64,000 nt of DNA from Sphingobium sp. CR2-8 (GTDB lineage Bacteria > Pseudomonadota > Alphaproteobacteria > Sphingomonadales > Sphingomonadaceae): NCBI RefSeq assembly GCF_035818615.1, contig NZ_JAYKZY010000001.1, positions 598,501-662,500 of the forward strand, read 5' to 3'. A model generated the notes under the pieces. The model was not told the DNA's origin, made no database searches, and saw nothing but the letters and a program-made list of their open reading frames with translations. The translations under genes and the position numbers were made by a program. This document shows positions 1 to 9,628 of the stretch, piece after piece (the first letter of the stretch is position 1; every line of letters starts with the position of its first letter).

Positions 1-115
1 CTGAACCACAAATGCCGCAATGGGTGGTGCGCACCAGCACCTGTCCTTTGCCCGGTTGTGGTATGGCGATATCTTCCAGCAGGAGACTGGCGCCACGCTT
101 GACGACGGCTTGCAT
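1..115 (-). CDS. Zinc-dependent alcohol dehydrogenase, N-terminal fragment (MDR family), runs off window
   Basis: The minus strand from an ATG at 115-113 reads about 38 residues that look like the GroES-like start of a medium-chain dehydrogenase. A short strand is followed by PQPGKGQVLVRTTHCGICGS, in which the Cys of HCGICGS is the usual first catalytic-zinc ligand. The gene continues beyond base 1. Its ATG lies two bases after the stop of the E2 acyltransferase gene, with a GGAG-type ribosome site inside the E2 end, so it is probably translated with the 2-oxo acid dehydrogenase operon. An oxidoreductase making or using the keto substrate (for example an acetoin or butanediol dehydrogenase) would fit that place, but this is inference. 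The substrate cannot be told from the fragment. Confidence 0.7.
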   Translation of the reverse strand, partial: MQAVVKRGASLLLEDIAIPQPGKGQVLVRTTHCGICGS

Positions 116-117
116 GG

Positions 118-1337
118 TCATTGGCCAACTCCTGTATTTTCCAGCCGGGCCTTGATGGCCGATGTGAAGCGTGCCGCCTGCATGCCATCCACCACCCGAT
201 GATCGTAAGCGATGCTCAACGTCATGTAAGGGCGCACAACCACCGCGCCATCGATTGCCACCACCCGGTCCTCGATGGCCCCTGCAAAGACCAGCACCGG
301 CTCGTCCAGATTAAGCACGGGCGTGCCCGCCTTGATGCCAAATTTGCCCAGATTGGAGATGGTGACGACGGCCGGATGATCCTGATCGGGCAGCACGCTA
401 CCCTGTTGTATCGCGGCGATCGCCTGCACACGCTGCCGGGCGATGGCATCAAGCGATGGATCGGCAATCGGGATTTTGGGTGTCCGCAGACCCCGCGCGG
501 TATCGACCGCGAGGCTGATGACAATCTGGCCATGCGTGACCAGCCTGGTGCCACGGATATGGGCATTGACCGATGGCTCTGCCTGCACCGCCAAAACGCA
601 GGCCTCGATCAGAAAATCGTTAAGCGTGATCGTGCTTCCTGCCGCTTTGGCAGCGGCCAGAGCGGCTTTTACCGCCGTCGCATCAATGTCGATCATTTGC
701 ACGAAATGCGGCGCCTGCTGCCATGACCGAACCAGACGGTCGATCAATTGCAGGCGCGATGCTGGGAGTTCGGTGCCTTCGCTATCAACCGCGCCGCTCT
801 CCCCCCGGCAGCGGCAAGCGCGCGCTCCACATCGGCAATATCAATCATCCCGTCTGCCCGGCTGGGTATGACCATGGCCAGATCGATACGCCCCTTTGCC
901 GCCATCCGCGCCTTGGGCGTCGCGGCGATGCGCTCTGGCGATGAGTTGGGTGTGGCCTGCTGCACCACAGGGGCGGTTGCGGCCGCGGCAGGCCCTGCTT
1001 GTGCAGGCTCTTGGGCCATGGCCGCAGCATCGCCAATATGGCCGATCACGATGCCGACATCAGCCGATTCACCCTGTGCGATGATGTGGCGCAAGGTTCC
1101 GCTGGCGGGCGCCTCTATTTCGAAAGAGGCCTTATCGGATTCGATGGTCAGCAATGGCGCGCCTTGCGCCACGGTGCAGCCATCGGCCACATGCCATTCG
1201 ATGATGATACCCGTCAACATCGCCTGCCCCAGTTGCGGCATAAGAACAGGAAAAGTAGCTGAAACGCTCTCGGCAGGGACAGGCGGTGAAGCCGCAGGTT
1301 GCGGCATAAGAACAGGAAAAGTAGCTGAAACGCTCAT
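118..1337 (-). pseudogene. 2-oxo acid dehydrogenase E2 (dihydrolipoyl acyltransferase), frameshifted
   Basis: E2 transfers the acyl group made by E1 to CoA through a lipoyl-lysine arm. Read from the ATG at 1337 (overlapping the E1 beta stop as ATGA), the order is a lipoyl domain with the DKASFEIEAP lipoylation site, an Ala-rich linker, an E1/E3-binding domain (ATPKARMAAKGRIDL) and, in a different frame, the catalytic domain with DHRVVDG near the end. The frame changes at a C6 run (801-806), a G6 run on the coding strand. Adding one G gives an unbroken linker, AAGGESGAVDSEGTELPASR, into the catalytic domain. As written, the first frame stops at 744 and the catalytic part is open from about 747 to 118. 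The lipoyl N-terminus also carries a 66-bp direct duplication. A sequencing error or a recent frameshift are both possible. Confidence 0.85.
1233..1335 (-). repeat. Two 37-bp exact direct repeats, 66-bp period, inside the E2 start
   Basis: The 37 bases at 1233-1269 recur exactly at 1299-1335. The period of 66 is 22 codons, so the frame is kept. Each copy encodes SVSATFPVLMPQ, the first strand of the lipoyl domain. The E2 therefore starts with this strand, a 10-residue Pro/Ala spacer and the same strand again before LGQAMLTG. It looks like a recent in-frame tandem duplication. Confidence 0.9.
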
Positions 1338-2308
1338 CCCTTCATAACCTCCCGAACTTCTTGAAGAATTTTGGCGACTGAGGGGATCACATAATCCACC
1401 AGCGCCGGTGCAGAGGGGATGGGAACATCGGGAATGGCCAGGCGGCGGAACGGCCTTTCGAGATAGGCGAAAGCATGTTCGCAGATCATCGCGCCGATTT
1501 CCGCGCCGACACCCAGGGAACGATACCCTTCTTCCACGACCAGACAACCGCCCGTCTTGCGGACGGAGGCCAGGACGGTTTCCCAATCGAAGGGCGATAA
1601 TGTGCGTGGATCGATCACCTCCACGTCGATACCCTCCGCGGCAAGGGTTTCAGCCGCTTCCAACACGCGCGACAGCATGAATTGCCATGCCACGATGGTC
1701 AGCGATCGTCCTTCGCGGCAAATGCGCGCCTTGCCAAAGGGCAGGACATCGTCCGCATCCCCCACCGGTCCACGCTGCTGGTACAGCATGCGATGTTCGA
1801 AATACATGACCGGGTTATCGTTGCGGATAGCCTGCTTCAGCAGCGCCTTGGCATCCGCCGGCGTGGAAGGCACCGCACATAATAGCCCCGGCGAATGCAT
1901 TACATAGGCTTCCGGGCATGTTGAATGTTCTGGGCCGGCCCCTGTGCTGCCAGACGGCAAACGCACGACCAAGGGCACCTTGAACGCGCCCCCGTGCATA
2001 AAGCGCCACATGCCTGCCTTGAACAGCACTTCATCCGCTGCGGTGATCAGGAAATCCGCGAACTGTAGTTCCACCACCGGGCGCAAACCCATGATGGCCG
2101 CACCGACTCCCGCGCCCACCATGACATTTTCAGAAATGGGAGAATCGAAGACCCGCTCTTCACCAAAGCGATTCATCAGCCCATTGGTTACCTTGAAAAT
2201 ACCACCCCAATGCGCAACGTCCTGCCCATAGAGGATGACATTTTCATCCCGTTCCATTTCTTCTGCCAACGCACGGTTGATCGCTTGCGCATATGTAATG
2301 TGTGTCAT
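1334..2308 (-). CDS. 2-oxo acid dehydrogenase E1 component, beta subunit
   Basis: This is the beta chain of a thiamine-diphosphate E1 heterotetramer (pyruvate/acetoin/branched-chain 2-oxo acid dehydrogenase type), which decarboxylates the 2-oxo acid together with the alpha chain. The 324-residue product shows the family signatures AINRALAEEM, LYGQDVAHWGG, ERVFDSPISE and ELQFADF, with a C-terminal transketolase-like half (VIDPRTLSPFDWE). I chose the ATG at 2308, giving MTHITYAQ. It follows a GAGGGCAGG ribosome site and begins 8 bases after the E1 alpha stop. An upstream in-frame start at 2323 would overlap the alpha gene. The stop at 1334 overlaps the E2 start by ATGA. Length and motifs are intact. 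The exact 2-oxo acid is not determined. Confidence 0.92.
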   Translation of the reverse strand: MTHITYAQAINRALAEEMERDENVILYGQDVAHWGGIFKVTNGLMNRFGEERVFDSPISENVMVGAGVGAAIMGLRPVVELQFADFLITAADEVLFKAGMWRFMHGGAFKVPLVVRLPSGSTGAGPEHSTCPEAYVMHSPGLLCAVPSTPADAKALLKQAIRNDNPVMYFEHRMLYQQRGPVGDADDVLPFGKARICREGRSLTIVAWQFMLSRVLEAAETLAAEGIDVEVIDPRTLSPFDWETVLASVRKTGGCLVVEEGYRSLGVGAEIGAMICEHAFAYLERPFRRLAIPDVPIPSAPALVDYVIPSVAKILQEVREVMKG

Positions 2309-2315
2309 CCTGCCC

Positions 2316-3263
2316 TCACGCAAACAAATCGGTCATGGCTTCGCGCGCATCTATCAGCGGCGCTTGCCGGGCTTGCGCCACGGCATCGGCAATCTGGCGC
2401 TCGATCTCTTGCTCCATCGCACTCAAGGCCGCCGTATCCGCCAGGCCCTGCGCCAGCAGCATATCGGCAAGCTTGGGCAGCGGGTCCTTCTCGGACGCCG
2501 AGGCGACGTCGGACCGGTAATCCTGCGGATCGGTGGAATAGTGCCCGAGCAGGCGCACGGCCTTGATTTCGATGAGCGACGGCCCCTGGCCCGCGCGCGC
2601 CCGGTCGGCCGCTTGGGCAAATGTCGCGAAAACCTGCTCCGGATCGTCGCCCTGAACGATGTGCCCCGGAATGCCGTAGCCGATCGCCCGCAGCGAAATA
2701 TCTTCCACCGCCGTGCTGCGCGACGCGGGCACAGACACAGCCCAGCCGTTATTTTCGCACACGAAAATCACGGGAAGCTTCTGCACCGCAGCCCAGTTCA
2801 ACGATTCATGGAAAGGCCCCCGATTGGAACCGCCATCGCCAAAGAAATGGACCACCAGCGCATCGGACTTCTTCTTCTGAAGCGCCATGCCCATGCCCGT
2901 CGCCACCACCAGCCCGCCGCCCAGTGTGCCGCTTTCTCCATATATGCCGCGCGAAGGATCCACCACGTGCATGATCCCGCCCTTGCCGTTGTTGGTCCCA
3001 CCAACGCGGCCCGCAATATCGCACAAAATGGCCTGCAAAGAGACGCCCCGCGCCACCATATAGGCCAGCCCACGATGCGAATAGATAACCGGATCAAGTG
3101 GCCGTAATGCGGCCAGCGCCGCTATTTGCGACACTTCATGGCCGGCACCGGGATGCAACATCGGAGGCAGAAAGCCTTCAAGTGCAAGCCGCGCCACCCG
3201 TTCTTCAAAGCGCCGTGAAAGCAAGGACAACCGATAAACTTCCACTAACGGACAGGAAAGCAT
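2316..3263 (-). CDS. 2-oxo acid dehydrogenase E1 component, alpha subunit
   Basis: This is the 315-residue alpha chain of a thiamine-diphosphate-dependent E1. The TPP-binding signature is visible as HFFGDGGSNRGPFHESLNWA followed by VIFVCENNGWAVS, the GDG...NN motif, and the YSHRGLAYMVARG and GGKGGxMH-type loops (NGKGGIMHVVDP) are present. The heterotetrameric type with separate alpha and beta chains, and the close order alpha-beta-E2-alcohol dehydrogenase, resemble acetoin or branched-chain dehydrogenase operons. No E3 is seen here. It is the first gene of the operon, with about 450 bp of AT-rich leader upstream (3264-3714). The start at 3263 is the longest sensible one. The specific substrate is a guess. 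Confidence 0.92.
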   Translation of the reverse strand: MLSCPLVEVYRLSLLSRRFEERVARLALEGFLPPMLHPGAGHEVSQIAALAALRPLDPVIYSHRGLAYMVARGVSLQAILCDIAGRVGGTNNGKGGIMHVVDPSRGIYGESGTLGGGLVVATGMGMALQKKKSDALVVHFFGDGGSNRGPFHESLNWAAVQKLPVIFVCENNGWAVSVPASRSTAVEDISLRAIGYGIPGHIVQGDDPEQVFATFAQAADRARAGQGPSLIEIKAVRLLGHYSTDPQDYRSDVASASEKDPLPKLADMLLAQGLADTAALSAMEQEIERQIADAVAQARQAPLIDAREAMTDLFA

Positions 3264-3714
3264 GGGGAACCTCTTTCAGATGGAAACAGGAGGAAAGGAA
3301 AGGCGCATCGCAGCCCTGTCAAACGGCGTGAAGCCATGAAAAAGTCCCGCCGGGAGAGGCGCAATAGTCCATGATTTGGCTGCTGGTTGGAGACACTCTC
3401 CGTCTCCATGCGCATCTCGCATGGTACCCTCCTCCCGATCGATCTATTTATGATTCGAACTTATCGAATATTTATATTCATGTCTATATTAGAGTTTGAT
3501 ATAATTATGCCGTGGAACGATTTGTCGAAGCGCTTGGCGGATCACGGAAAAGGATACTCCCCCGGCTTTCTTGAGCCACGCCGTCTAGCGGAGAAGGCGC
3601 TGACCACCTTCACCCAGGAGCCTTACATTTAGGAAATCTTCGACACGATCGGTCGAAGATAGAATCGCGCCGGGTTTACCGGAGACTTCAACTTCTGAGA
3701 AGGTCGGAGCCAGT
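3264..3714. other. Intergenic, AT-rich; probable promoter region of the dehydrogenase operon
   Basis: About 450 bases have no gene I can support. The stretch 3430-3525 is markedly AT-rich for this genome and lies upstream of the minus-strand E1 alpha gene, so it may hold that operon's promoter. I could not pick out a convincing -35/-10 pair. A plus-strand open frame (3387-3632) matches nothing I know. A hairpin with 9-bp arms, ATCTTCGAC and GTCGAAGAT, sits at 3636-3660. Confidence 0.4.
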
Positions 3715-3852
3715 ATGAGCAAAACGACGAACAGGTTTACGCCGGAAGTCGGCGAGCGCGCGGTGCGGGTGGTGATCGATCACGAGTGCGATCACATCCT
3801 CGGCAAAAAGCAGTCTGCCCTTATCCCGCCACGCGCCGAAACCGCCCAATAA
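3715..3852 (+). pseudogene. IS3-family OrfA N-terminal remnant
   Basis: An ATG at 3715 opens 45 codons beginning MSKTTNRFTPEVGERAVRVV, a typical opening of IS3-family OrfA helix-turn-helix proteins. Homology ends after about 27 residues (IDHECDH) and the frame then runs into unrelated sequence to a TAA at 3850-3852. No OrfB follows. It is a decapitated insertion-sequence scrap just upstream of the first TBDR and may mark an old rearrangement point. Confidence 0.6.
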
Positions 3853-4016
3853 CGAATATGTCAAAAAGATGAAATTTTTTGATGTGGAGATCTGCGACGC
3901 CGACGTCTCCTGATCATGAGAGGTGACGCGCCTGACATCCTGAGAAATGGAGCGGGCCGCCTTTTTTGCATGCCCATCCGCGTAATGCGGACGCGCCAAG
4001 ATCAGGGGAAAAGACG

Positions 4017-7000
4017 ATGGGAGCGTATCGAAACAAGGGGGCTTGCGCGGCAAGCCTGATCGCCATGAGCTGGGTCGCGCTGAGTAGCGCGGGGATCGCC
4101 ATGGCGCAGGAGGCGGCCGATGGCGAGCCATCCGCTGAAATCGTCGTCGTGGGATCCCAGATCAAAGGCGCGAAGATCAACGAAGCCCTGCCCGTGACGG
4201 TCGTATCGACCGACGAAATCAAGAATTCGGCCGCCGTATCCGGTGACGAACTGTTCCGGTCCATCCCGCAATTCGGCGACGTCCAGTTCAACAGCCAGTA
4301 TCTGCCCGGCAGTTCCAACGGTGCGCGCGGCGATATCGGGTCGCTCGACCTGCGCAGCCTTGGCATCGGCAATACACTCGTTTTGCTGAACGGTCGCCGC
4401 GTCGTCGCCCATCCAACCAGTCAGGCGAACGACCAGCTGGTGCCGGTGCTGAGCTACAACACCAATGCCATTCCGGTAAACGGGCTGGAGCGGCTGGAGG
4501 TGTTGCGCGATGGCGCGGCGGCAATCTATGGCGCGGACGCGGTAGCGGGCGTGGTCAACACGGTACTCAAGACCGACTATCAGGGTGCCGAGTTGTCGCT
4601 GCAATATGGTGGCGCGGAAGGCACGGGCCTGCGCGAATTCAACGCCAATGGCGTGATCGGCACCAATTTTGCCGAAAATCGGGGCAATGTCACCCTGTTC
4701 GGCAGCTACGACCGTGGCACCGGACTGGACTCCACCGAGCAATATTTTACCGCATCGTCGGACAAGCGTAATCTGTTCGAAGGCACCCGGTTCGCAGGCG
4801 CGACTTCGCTGGATGGCCGGTCCGTGACTACGCCCTTCGCCAATCTGCGCACCTATGGCAACCGGGCCGTCACCTATAATGGCAGGGCGCTGACCAATGC
4901 GTCGGGCCAGTTCCATCTGCAACCGACCAGCAGCGCTGGTTGCGTCGCGACGGTAGGCAGCGACCGTTGCATTCAGAATGGTGCGATGGCGACGGCGGGC
5001 GCCGACCGAGATCTGCGCTACGACACGCAGGCACAGGACGTTTCGATCATGCCCAGCCTGAAGCGTATAAACCTGTTCATGACCGGCCATTATGACCTGA
5101 CCGACGATGTCAGCCTCTTCACCGAGGCCGGTTTCTATCGGAGCAAAACGAAGGCTCAGCAAGGTCCGATCGCGACATTGAGTTCGATCCCGGTCTATGT
5201 CCCGGCCAGCAACTACTGGAATCCCGTTGGCCAGGCCGTATTTGCCAACGGCGCGACCAATCCCAATCGCCTGGCGGGCACCAATGCTCCGACGGCGGGC
5301 CTGCCACTGACGATCAACAACTATCTGTTCGACGATTTTGGGCCGATGAACATCACGGTGACAAACCAGCAGTTCCGCCTGCTGGCCGGACTGCGCGGCG
5401 AATATCAGGGTTTCAACTGGGAAAGCGCCGTCGGCTATTCGGAGGCGTGGGCGCGCGACGTCAGCGACAATATCAGCCGCACCCAATTGCAGGACTATCT
5501 GTCCCGTTCGACACCCGACGCCTATAATATCTTTGGCACGTCGGTGAACAGCCAGTCGACCATCGACGCGATGCGCGAAGATCTGGTCCGCTATACCAAG
5601 TCGACCCTTGCCACCTATGACTTCCGGATATCGAAGGCGGACCTCATCACCCTGCCCGGCGGCAATGTCGGCTTTGCGTCCGGCATCGAGGCCCGGCGCG
5701 AAACGCAACTGGATGATCGCGATGGGCGCATCGACGGCACCATCACCTATACCGATCCGCTGACGCGCGCGGTCGCAGGCGATTTCGTCAACTCCGCGCT
5801 GAACAGCGATACCAGCGGCCATCGCGAAGTATTCGGTGCCTATGCCGAATTTGCCGTGCCGGTCATTTCGCCCGACATGGACATCCCGCTCATCCGTTCC
5901 TTCGACGTCCAGTTGGCGGGACGGTACGAACATTATAGCGATTTCGGCGATGTCGCGGTGCCCAAGGTCGCCGCTGCATGGGACGTCGTGCGCGGCATCC
6001 GTTTCCGCGGATCATGGGCAAAGTCCTTCCGCGCGCCCAATTTGGAGCAGACCAACGCGACCGTCGTAACCCGTGCCAATACGCGCACCGACTGGATCTT
6101 GTGCGAAGCCGACCAACAGGCGGGCAGGATCACCGACTTTTCGCAATGTTCGCGATCGCAGGTCACGTCGGCGCGTCGTTCCGGCAACCCCGACCTTAAG
6201 CCAGAACGCGCAAAGACCTTGTCGTTCGGCGTCGTGCTGGAACCGCCGCTTCCCGACGGTGCGGGCGACCTGACCTTTACCGCTGACTGGTGGCGGGTGC
6301 GGCAGACAGGCCTCGTCGGCATTTTCGGCGAGGGCAATGCATTGATCCTCGACTATCTGCTGCGCAAGGAAGGATCGAGCAATGCCAACGTCATCCGCGC
6401 CGCGCCGACCGCATCGGACATCGAAGCGTTCACCGGAACTGGACTGGCCCCGGCGGGCGAGGTCCTTTTCGTGCTCGACCAATATACCAATCTGCAACCG
6501 CAGACGGTGAAAGGGCTGGACTTCAACCTCAGCTATCGCACCCCGGAAACCGGCATCGGTCGCTTCAACCTTGCGGTCAACGCCTCGCACTTCCTGAAAT
6601 ATTATCAGCAGCCTTCTCCGGGCATCGCGGCGTTGCTGGCATCGCAGGATGCAGGCGATATCGACAACGCCATCAATATTTCGGGCGGGCGCAGCCTGTT
6701 GCAGCTGGATCGCAAGCCCAAATGGCGCGGTTCCGCGTCGCTCACCTGGTCGCTGAACAATGTGACGGTCGGCGCCTTCGCCCAATATACAGGCAAGGTC
6801 TATGACACCGGTCTGATCGACAGCGACGGCGATTATTGGGCGGTGAAGGCGACGACGACGGCGAACCTTTACGGCCAGTATCGCTTCACGCAGGGATCGC
6901 TGGACGGAACGAGCGTTCGTGTGGGCGTGCGCAACCTGTTCGACAAGACGCCGCCTCTGTCCTCCAGCGGCTATCAGGGGCAGCTCTATTCGCCACTGCA

Positions 7001-7037
7001 ACGCTATTGGTACTTGAACATCAGCCATAAATTCTGA
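4017..7037 (+). CDS. TonB-dependent receptor (peptide-scavenging locus 1)
   Basis: This outer-membrane TonB-dependent receptor of 1006 residues imports a substrate with TonB-ExbBD energy. A signal peptide ends at about residue 30 (GIAMA then QEAADG). A TonB-box/plug start (EIVVVGSQIKGA) is followed by plug motifs NTLVLLNGRRVVAHPTSQ and [17 protein letters not shown], and a long barrel ends in aromatic-rich YWYLNISHKF with terminal Phe. I chose the ATG at 4017 because AGGGGA precedes it and the signal peptide starts there. It is a close paralogue of the receptor at 20847-23990 (shared GSQIKGA, HPTSQA, PPLSSxGY). It heads an operon of a zinc protease, an amidohydrolase and a carboxypeptidase, so a peptide substrate is likely by inference. 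Confidence 0.95.
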   Translation: MGAYRNKGACAASLIAMSWVALSSAGIAMAQEAADGEPSAEIVVVGSQIKGAKINEALPVTVVSTDEIKNSAAVSGDELFRSIPQFGDVQFNSQYLPGSSNGARGDIGSLDLRSLGIGNTLVLLNGRRVVAHPTSQANDQLVPVLSYNTNAIPVNGLERLEVLRDGAAAIYGADAVAGVVNTVLKTDYQGAELSLQYGGAEGTGLREFNANGVIGTNFAENRGNVTLFGSYDRGTGLDSTEQYFTASSDKRNLFEGTRFAGATSLDGRSVTTPFANLRTYGNRAVTYNGRALTNASGQFHLQPTSSAGCVATVGSDRCIQNGAMATAGADRDLRYDTQAQDVSIMPSLKRINLFMTGHYDLTDDVSLFTEAGFYRSKTKAQQGPIATLSSIPVYVPASNYWNPVGQAVFANGATNPNRLAGTNAPTAGLPLTINNYLFDDFGPMNITVTNQQFRLLAGLRGEYQGFNWESAVGYSEAWARDVSDNISRTQLQDYLSRSTPDAYNIFGTSVNSQSTIDAMREDLVRYTKSTLATYDFRISKADLITLPGGNVGFASGIEARRETQLDDRDGRIDGTITYTDPLTRAVAGDFVNSALNSDTSGHREVFGAYAEFAVPVISPDMDIPLIRSFDVQLAGRYEHYSDFGDVAVPKVAAAWDVVRGIRFRGSWAKSFRAPNLEQTNATVVTRANTRTDWILCEADQQAGRITDFSQCSRSQVTSARRSGNPDLKPERAKTLSFGVVLEPPLPDGAGDLTFTADWWRVRQTGLVGIFGEGNALILDYLLRKEGSSNANVIRAAPTASDIEAFTGTGLAPAGEVLFVLDQYTNLQPQTVKGLDFNLSYRTPETGIGRFNLAVNASHFLKYYQQPSPGIAALLASQDAGDIDNAINISGGRSLLQLDRKPKWRGSASLTWSLNNVTVGAFAQYTGKVYDTGLIDSDGDYWAVKATTTANLYGQYRFTQGSLDGTSVRVGVRNLFDKTPPLSSSGYQGQLYSPLQRYWYLNISHKF

Positions 7038-7044
7038 TGCCTTC

Positions 7045-7076
7045 GGGCGCCGGCCCTGGGTTGGCGCCCCTCTTTT
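7045..7076 (+). terminator. Hairpin plus T-run after the TBDR gene (terminator or attenuator)
   Basis: GGGCGCC (7045-7051) pairs with GGCGCCC (7063-7069) and is followed by CTCTTTT. It lies in the 52-bp gap between the receptor and the protease gene. It probably lowers transcription of the downstream enzymes relative to the receptor rather than ending the operon. Confidence 0.6.
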
Positions 7077-7089
7077 CAGTTCAGGATCA

Positions 7090-9606
7090 ATGAATTTCAT
7101 GAAAGCCCTGCGCGCCCTTCCCCTCGTCGCCCTGACCATCCTGAGTGCCCGAAGCGTCGAGGTCGTGGCCCAGCCAGTTCCTCCTGCCAGAACGCCGTCC
7201 AGTACGCCTGGCAGCGTCACGGACAAAAGCCTGTTCGGGCTGCTGCCGACCGACAAGGGCGGGCAGCGCATTCTGCTTCCGGTCGCCGGAAAGGACGGCG
7301 GGATCGGGCGCTATCTCTACACCCCCTCCATCGCCGGTGGACTGGGCGCGGCGGAAATCGGCCTGGACCGTGCGCGGTTGGGCGAGACGCAGATCCTGCT
7401 GTTCCGCAAAGTCGGCAACCGGGTTCTGGCCGAGTTCGAAAATCTGCGCTTTCGTGCGCTTAATGGCGATGCGGGCGAAGAACAGGCTGTACGACGCTCC
7501 TTTTCCGGGTCGCCGATCTGGTCGGGCGATATCGTCAGCGAAGATGAAAAAGGCATCAGCGTCGATCTGTCCGGACTGCTGATGCGCGACGCGTTCGATG
7601 TCGCCGGGCGGTTAAAGGCGACGAAGGCGGGCAGCTACAAGATCGCAGCGAATCTGAGCTATATCGACACGGCGCAGACGCTGGCCTTCCCCGACAATGT
7701 GGAGTTCGAGACGGCGCTGACCTTTACCAGCGACGATCCGGGTCCTGCGATCGAACGGGTGCTGCCGGACGCGCGCGGATTGACCGTCAGGGTCCATCAC
7801 AGTTTCATTCGCCTGCCTGACGACGATTTCCATACCCGTGCGCATGATCCGCGCACGGGTACGTCGGTGCAGGTGATCCGCAACAATTATGCTGCCGCCC
7901 TGGAGGAGCCGATCGTGACGCGGCTGGTTCGCCGGTTCCGGCTGGAGAAGGTCGATCCGGCGGCCCAACGCTCGCGCGTGCAGAAGCCCATCATCTTCTA
8001 TGTCGATCGCGCCGCGCCGCAGGCGATCCGCACCGCGTTGATGGAAGGCGCGCAATGGTGGGCGCAAGCTTTCGATGCTGCCGGCTTCATCGATGCTTTC
8101 CGGGTGGAGGAACTGCCTGCGGGCGTCAATCCGATGGATGCGCGCTACAATGTCGTGGCGTGGATCCACCGCGAAACCCGGGCATGGTCGACCGGCACGA
8201 CGATCGTCGATCCACGCACGGGCGAGATCGTGCGCGGCGTAGTTCAGCTGGGGTCGCTACGCGCCTGGCAGGACAAGCTGATTTTCGAGGGGCTGGTCGG
8301 CGCGGCGAAGGAAGGCACGGGGGGACCGGACGATCCGATCCAGCTGGCACGGGCGCGGCTGCGACAACTGGCGGTGCATGAAGTTGGCCATGCCCTCGGC
8401 CTCTCTCATAATTTTGCCGGATCGACGTTCGAGAACAGCGCGTCGGTGATGGATTATCCCGCACCGCGCGTGAGCATCAAGGACGGCGCGCTCGACCTGT
8501 CGGATGCCTACGCGACCGGCGTCGGGGCGTGGGACCGGTTCGCGATCGACTGGCTATATCGCCAGTTTCCGGCAGGCACCGACGAGAAAGCGGCGCTCGA
8601 CGCCATGGCGCGCGCGGCGCAGGCAAGGGGCTATCGTTTCGTGGCCGATGGCGACACGCGCGGCGATGGCGACGCCCAGCCATGGGGCAATATGTGGGAC
8701 GACGGGACGGATGCAGTCGCGCAGTTGAGCCATATATTGGCCGTGCGAAGGATTGCGCTGGATCGATTGGGGCTGGATAACCTGCCCGCCGGTGCCGCAG
8801 CGGCGGATTTGCGCCGCATGATCGTGCCCATCTACCTGTTCCACCGCTATCAGTTGACGGCGGCATCGAAGCTCATAGGGGGGGTCGACTATGCCTATGC
8901 GGTCAAGGGGGACGGCCATGAGCAGGCACTGGTGGTCGACGCCGCGCGGCAGCGCGCGGCGTTGCGCGCCTTGCTGGAGACTCTCGATCCGGCGACGCTG
9001 GATCTGCCCGATCGGCTGATCCCGCTGCTCTCTTCGGTTCAGTCGGGCACGCCCGACCGCCAGAGCGAGATCGAACTGTTGCCCGGTCGAACCGCCGCCG
9101 CTTTCGACTGGGCGCGCGCGGCGGAAGTGGCCGCAGACGGCAGCCTGCTGGCGCTGCTGGCGCCGGAGCGGCTCAATCGGATGGTAGCGCAGCGCGCCGC
9201 AGATGCCGGACAGCTATCGCTCGACGAACTGCTGGGCACGCTGGACGATCGCGTCACGGCCACGACGCAGTCGGGGCGGCAGGCCGAGATCGCGCGGCAG
9301 GTCCGTGCCCGCTATGCGCTGCGTCTGGTTTCGCTGGCCGATGACAAAGGGCTGTCTTCCACCGCGATCGCGATCGTCCGAGCGCATATGCAGAGCCTGG
9401 CCGATCGCCTGGGCAAGGGCGGCGGCGATGCGGCCGATACGGCACACAACCGTTATCTGGCGACGATGCTGACCGCTTCATCCGATGAACGCGCGAAGCT
9501 GGCCGAGCCGATTGCGCCGCCGCCACCGATCCCGCCGGGCGCACCGATCGGCAGCGATGCCGAATGCTGGTTCTGCATGCCCGCCGCGCCCACCACCGCC
9601 GAATAA
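7090..9606 (+). CDS. Exported zinc-dependent metalloprotease with HEXXHXXGXXH motif
   Basis: This 838-residue exported protein has a hydrophobic N-terminal signal (PLVALTILSARSVEVVA). Near residue 430 is the zinc-binding motif HEVGHALGLSH, followed by NFAGSTFENSASVMDYP, a metzincin-like HEXXHXXGXXH plus a Met-turn-like SVMDYP. The N-terminal half (FGLLPTDKGGQRILLPV, GIGRYLYTPS) and the overall length fit the large zinc-dependent metalloprotease family of Bacteroidetes and sphingomonads with DUF5117/DUF5118-type N-terminal regions. It probably degrades peptides in the periplasm or at the cell surface. It follows the receptor by 52 bp and precedes the amidohydrolase by 22 bp, so the three are likely co-transcribed. 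Confidence 0.88.
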   Translation: MNFMKALRALPLVALTILSARSVEVVAQPVPPARTPSSTPGSVTDKSLFGLLPTDKGGQRILLPVAGKDGGIGRYLYTPSIAGGLGAAEIGLDRARLGETQILLFRKVGNRVLAEFENLRFRALNGDAGEEQAVRRSFSGSPIWSGDIVSEDEKGISVDLSGLLMRDAFDVAGRLKATKAGSYKIAANLSYIDTAQTLAFPDNVEFETALTFTSDDPGPAIERVLPDARGLTVRVHHSFIRLPDDDFHTRAHDPRTGTSVQVIRNNYAAALEEPIVTRLVRRFRLEKVDPAAQRSRVQKPIIFYVDRAAPQAIRTALMEGAQWWAQAFDAAGFIDAFRVEELPAGVNPMDARYNVVAWIHRETRAWSTGTTIVDPRTGEIVRGVVQLGSLRAWQDKLIFEGLVGAAKEGTGGPDDPIQLARARLRQLAVHEVGHALGLSHNFAGSTFENSASVMDYPAPRVSIKDGALDLSDAYATGVGAWDRFAIDWLYRQFPAGTDEKAALDAMARAAQARGYRFVADGDTRGDGDAQPWGNMWDDGTDAVAQLSHILAVRRIALDRLGLDNLPAGAAAADLRRMIVPIYLFHRYQLTAASKLIGGVDYAYAVKGDGHEQALVVDAARQRAALRALLETLDPATLDLPDRLIPLLSSVQSGTPDRQSEIELLPGRTAAAFDWARAAEVAADGSLLALLAPERLNRMVAQRAADAGQLSLDELLGTLDDRVTATTQSGRQAEIARQVRARYALRLVSLADDKGLSSTAIAIVRAHMQSLADRLGKGGGDAADTAHNRYLATMLTASSDERAKLAEPIAPPPPIPPGAPIGSDAECWFCMPAAPTTAE

Positions 9607-9628
9607 TATCGTTCCTAGGGGGAATATC

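Noticed and set aside
1233..1335. CRISPR-like direct repeats
   Set aside because: Only two copies, inside a coding frame, with a period of whole codons. It is an in-frame duplication.
3387..3632. Plus-strand 81-codon open frame in the AT-rich leader
   Set aside because: No recognisable domain and no clear ribosome site. I could not support it as a gene.
3636..3660. Hairpin as a terminator for a gene
   Set aside because: It has no T-run and no supported gene ends beside it. It may be an IS-related or regulatory palindrome.
4002..5933. Long minus-strand open frame (643 codons) opposite the first TBDR
   Set aside because: It is antisense to a clear receptor gene, has Arg/Gly/Asp-rich composition typical of a high-GC shadow frame, and no domain.
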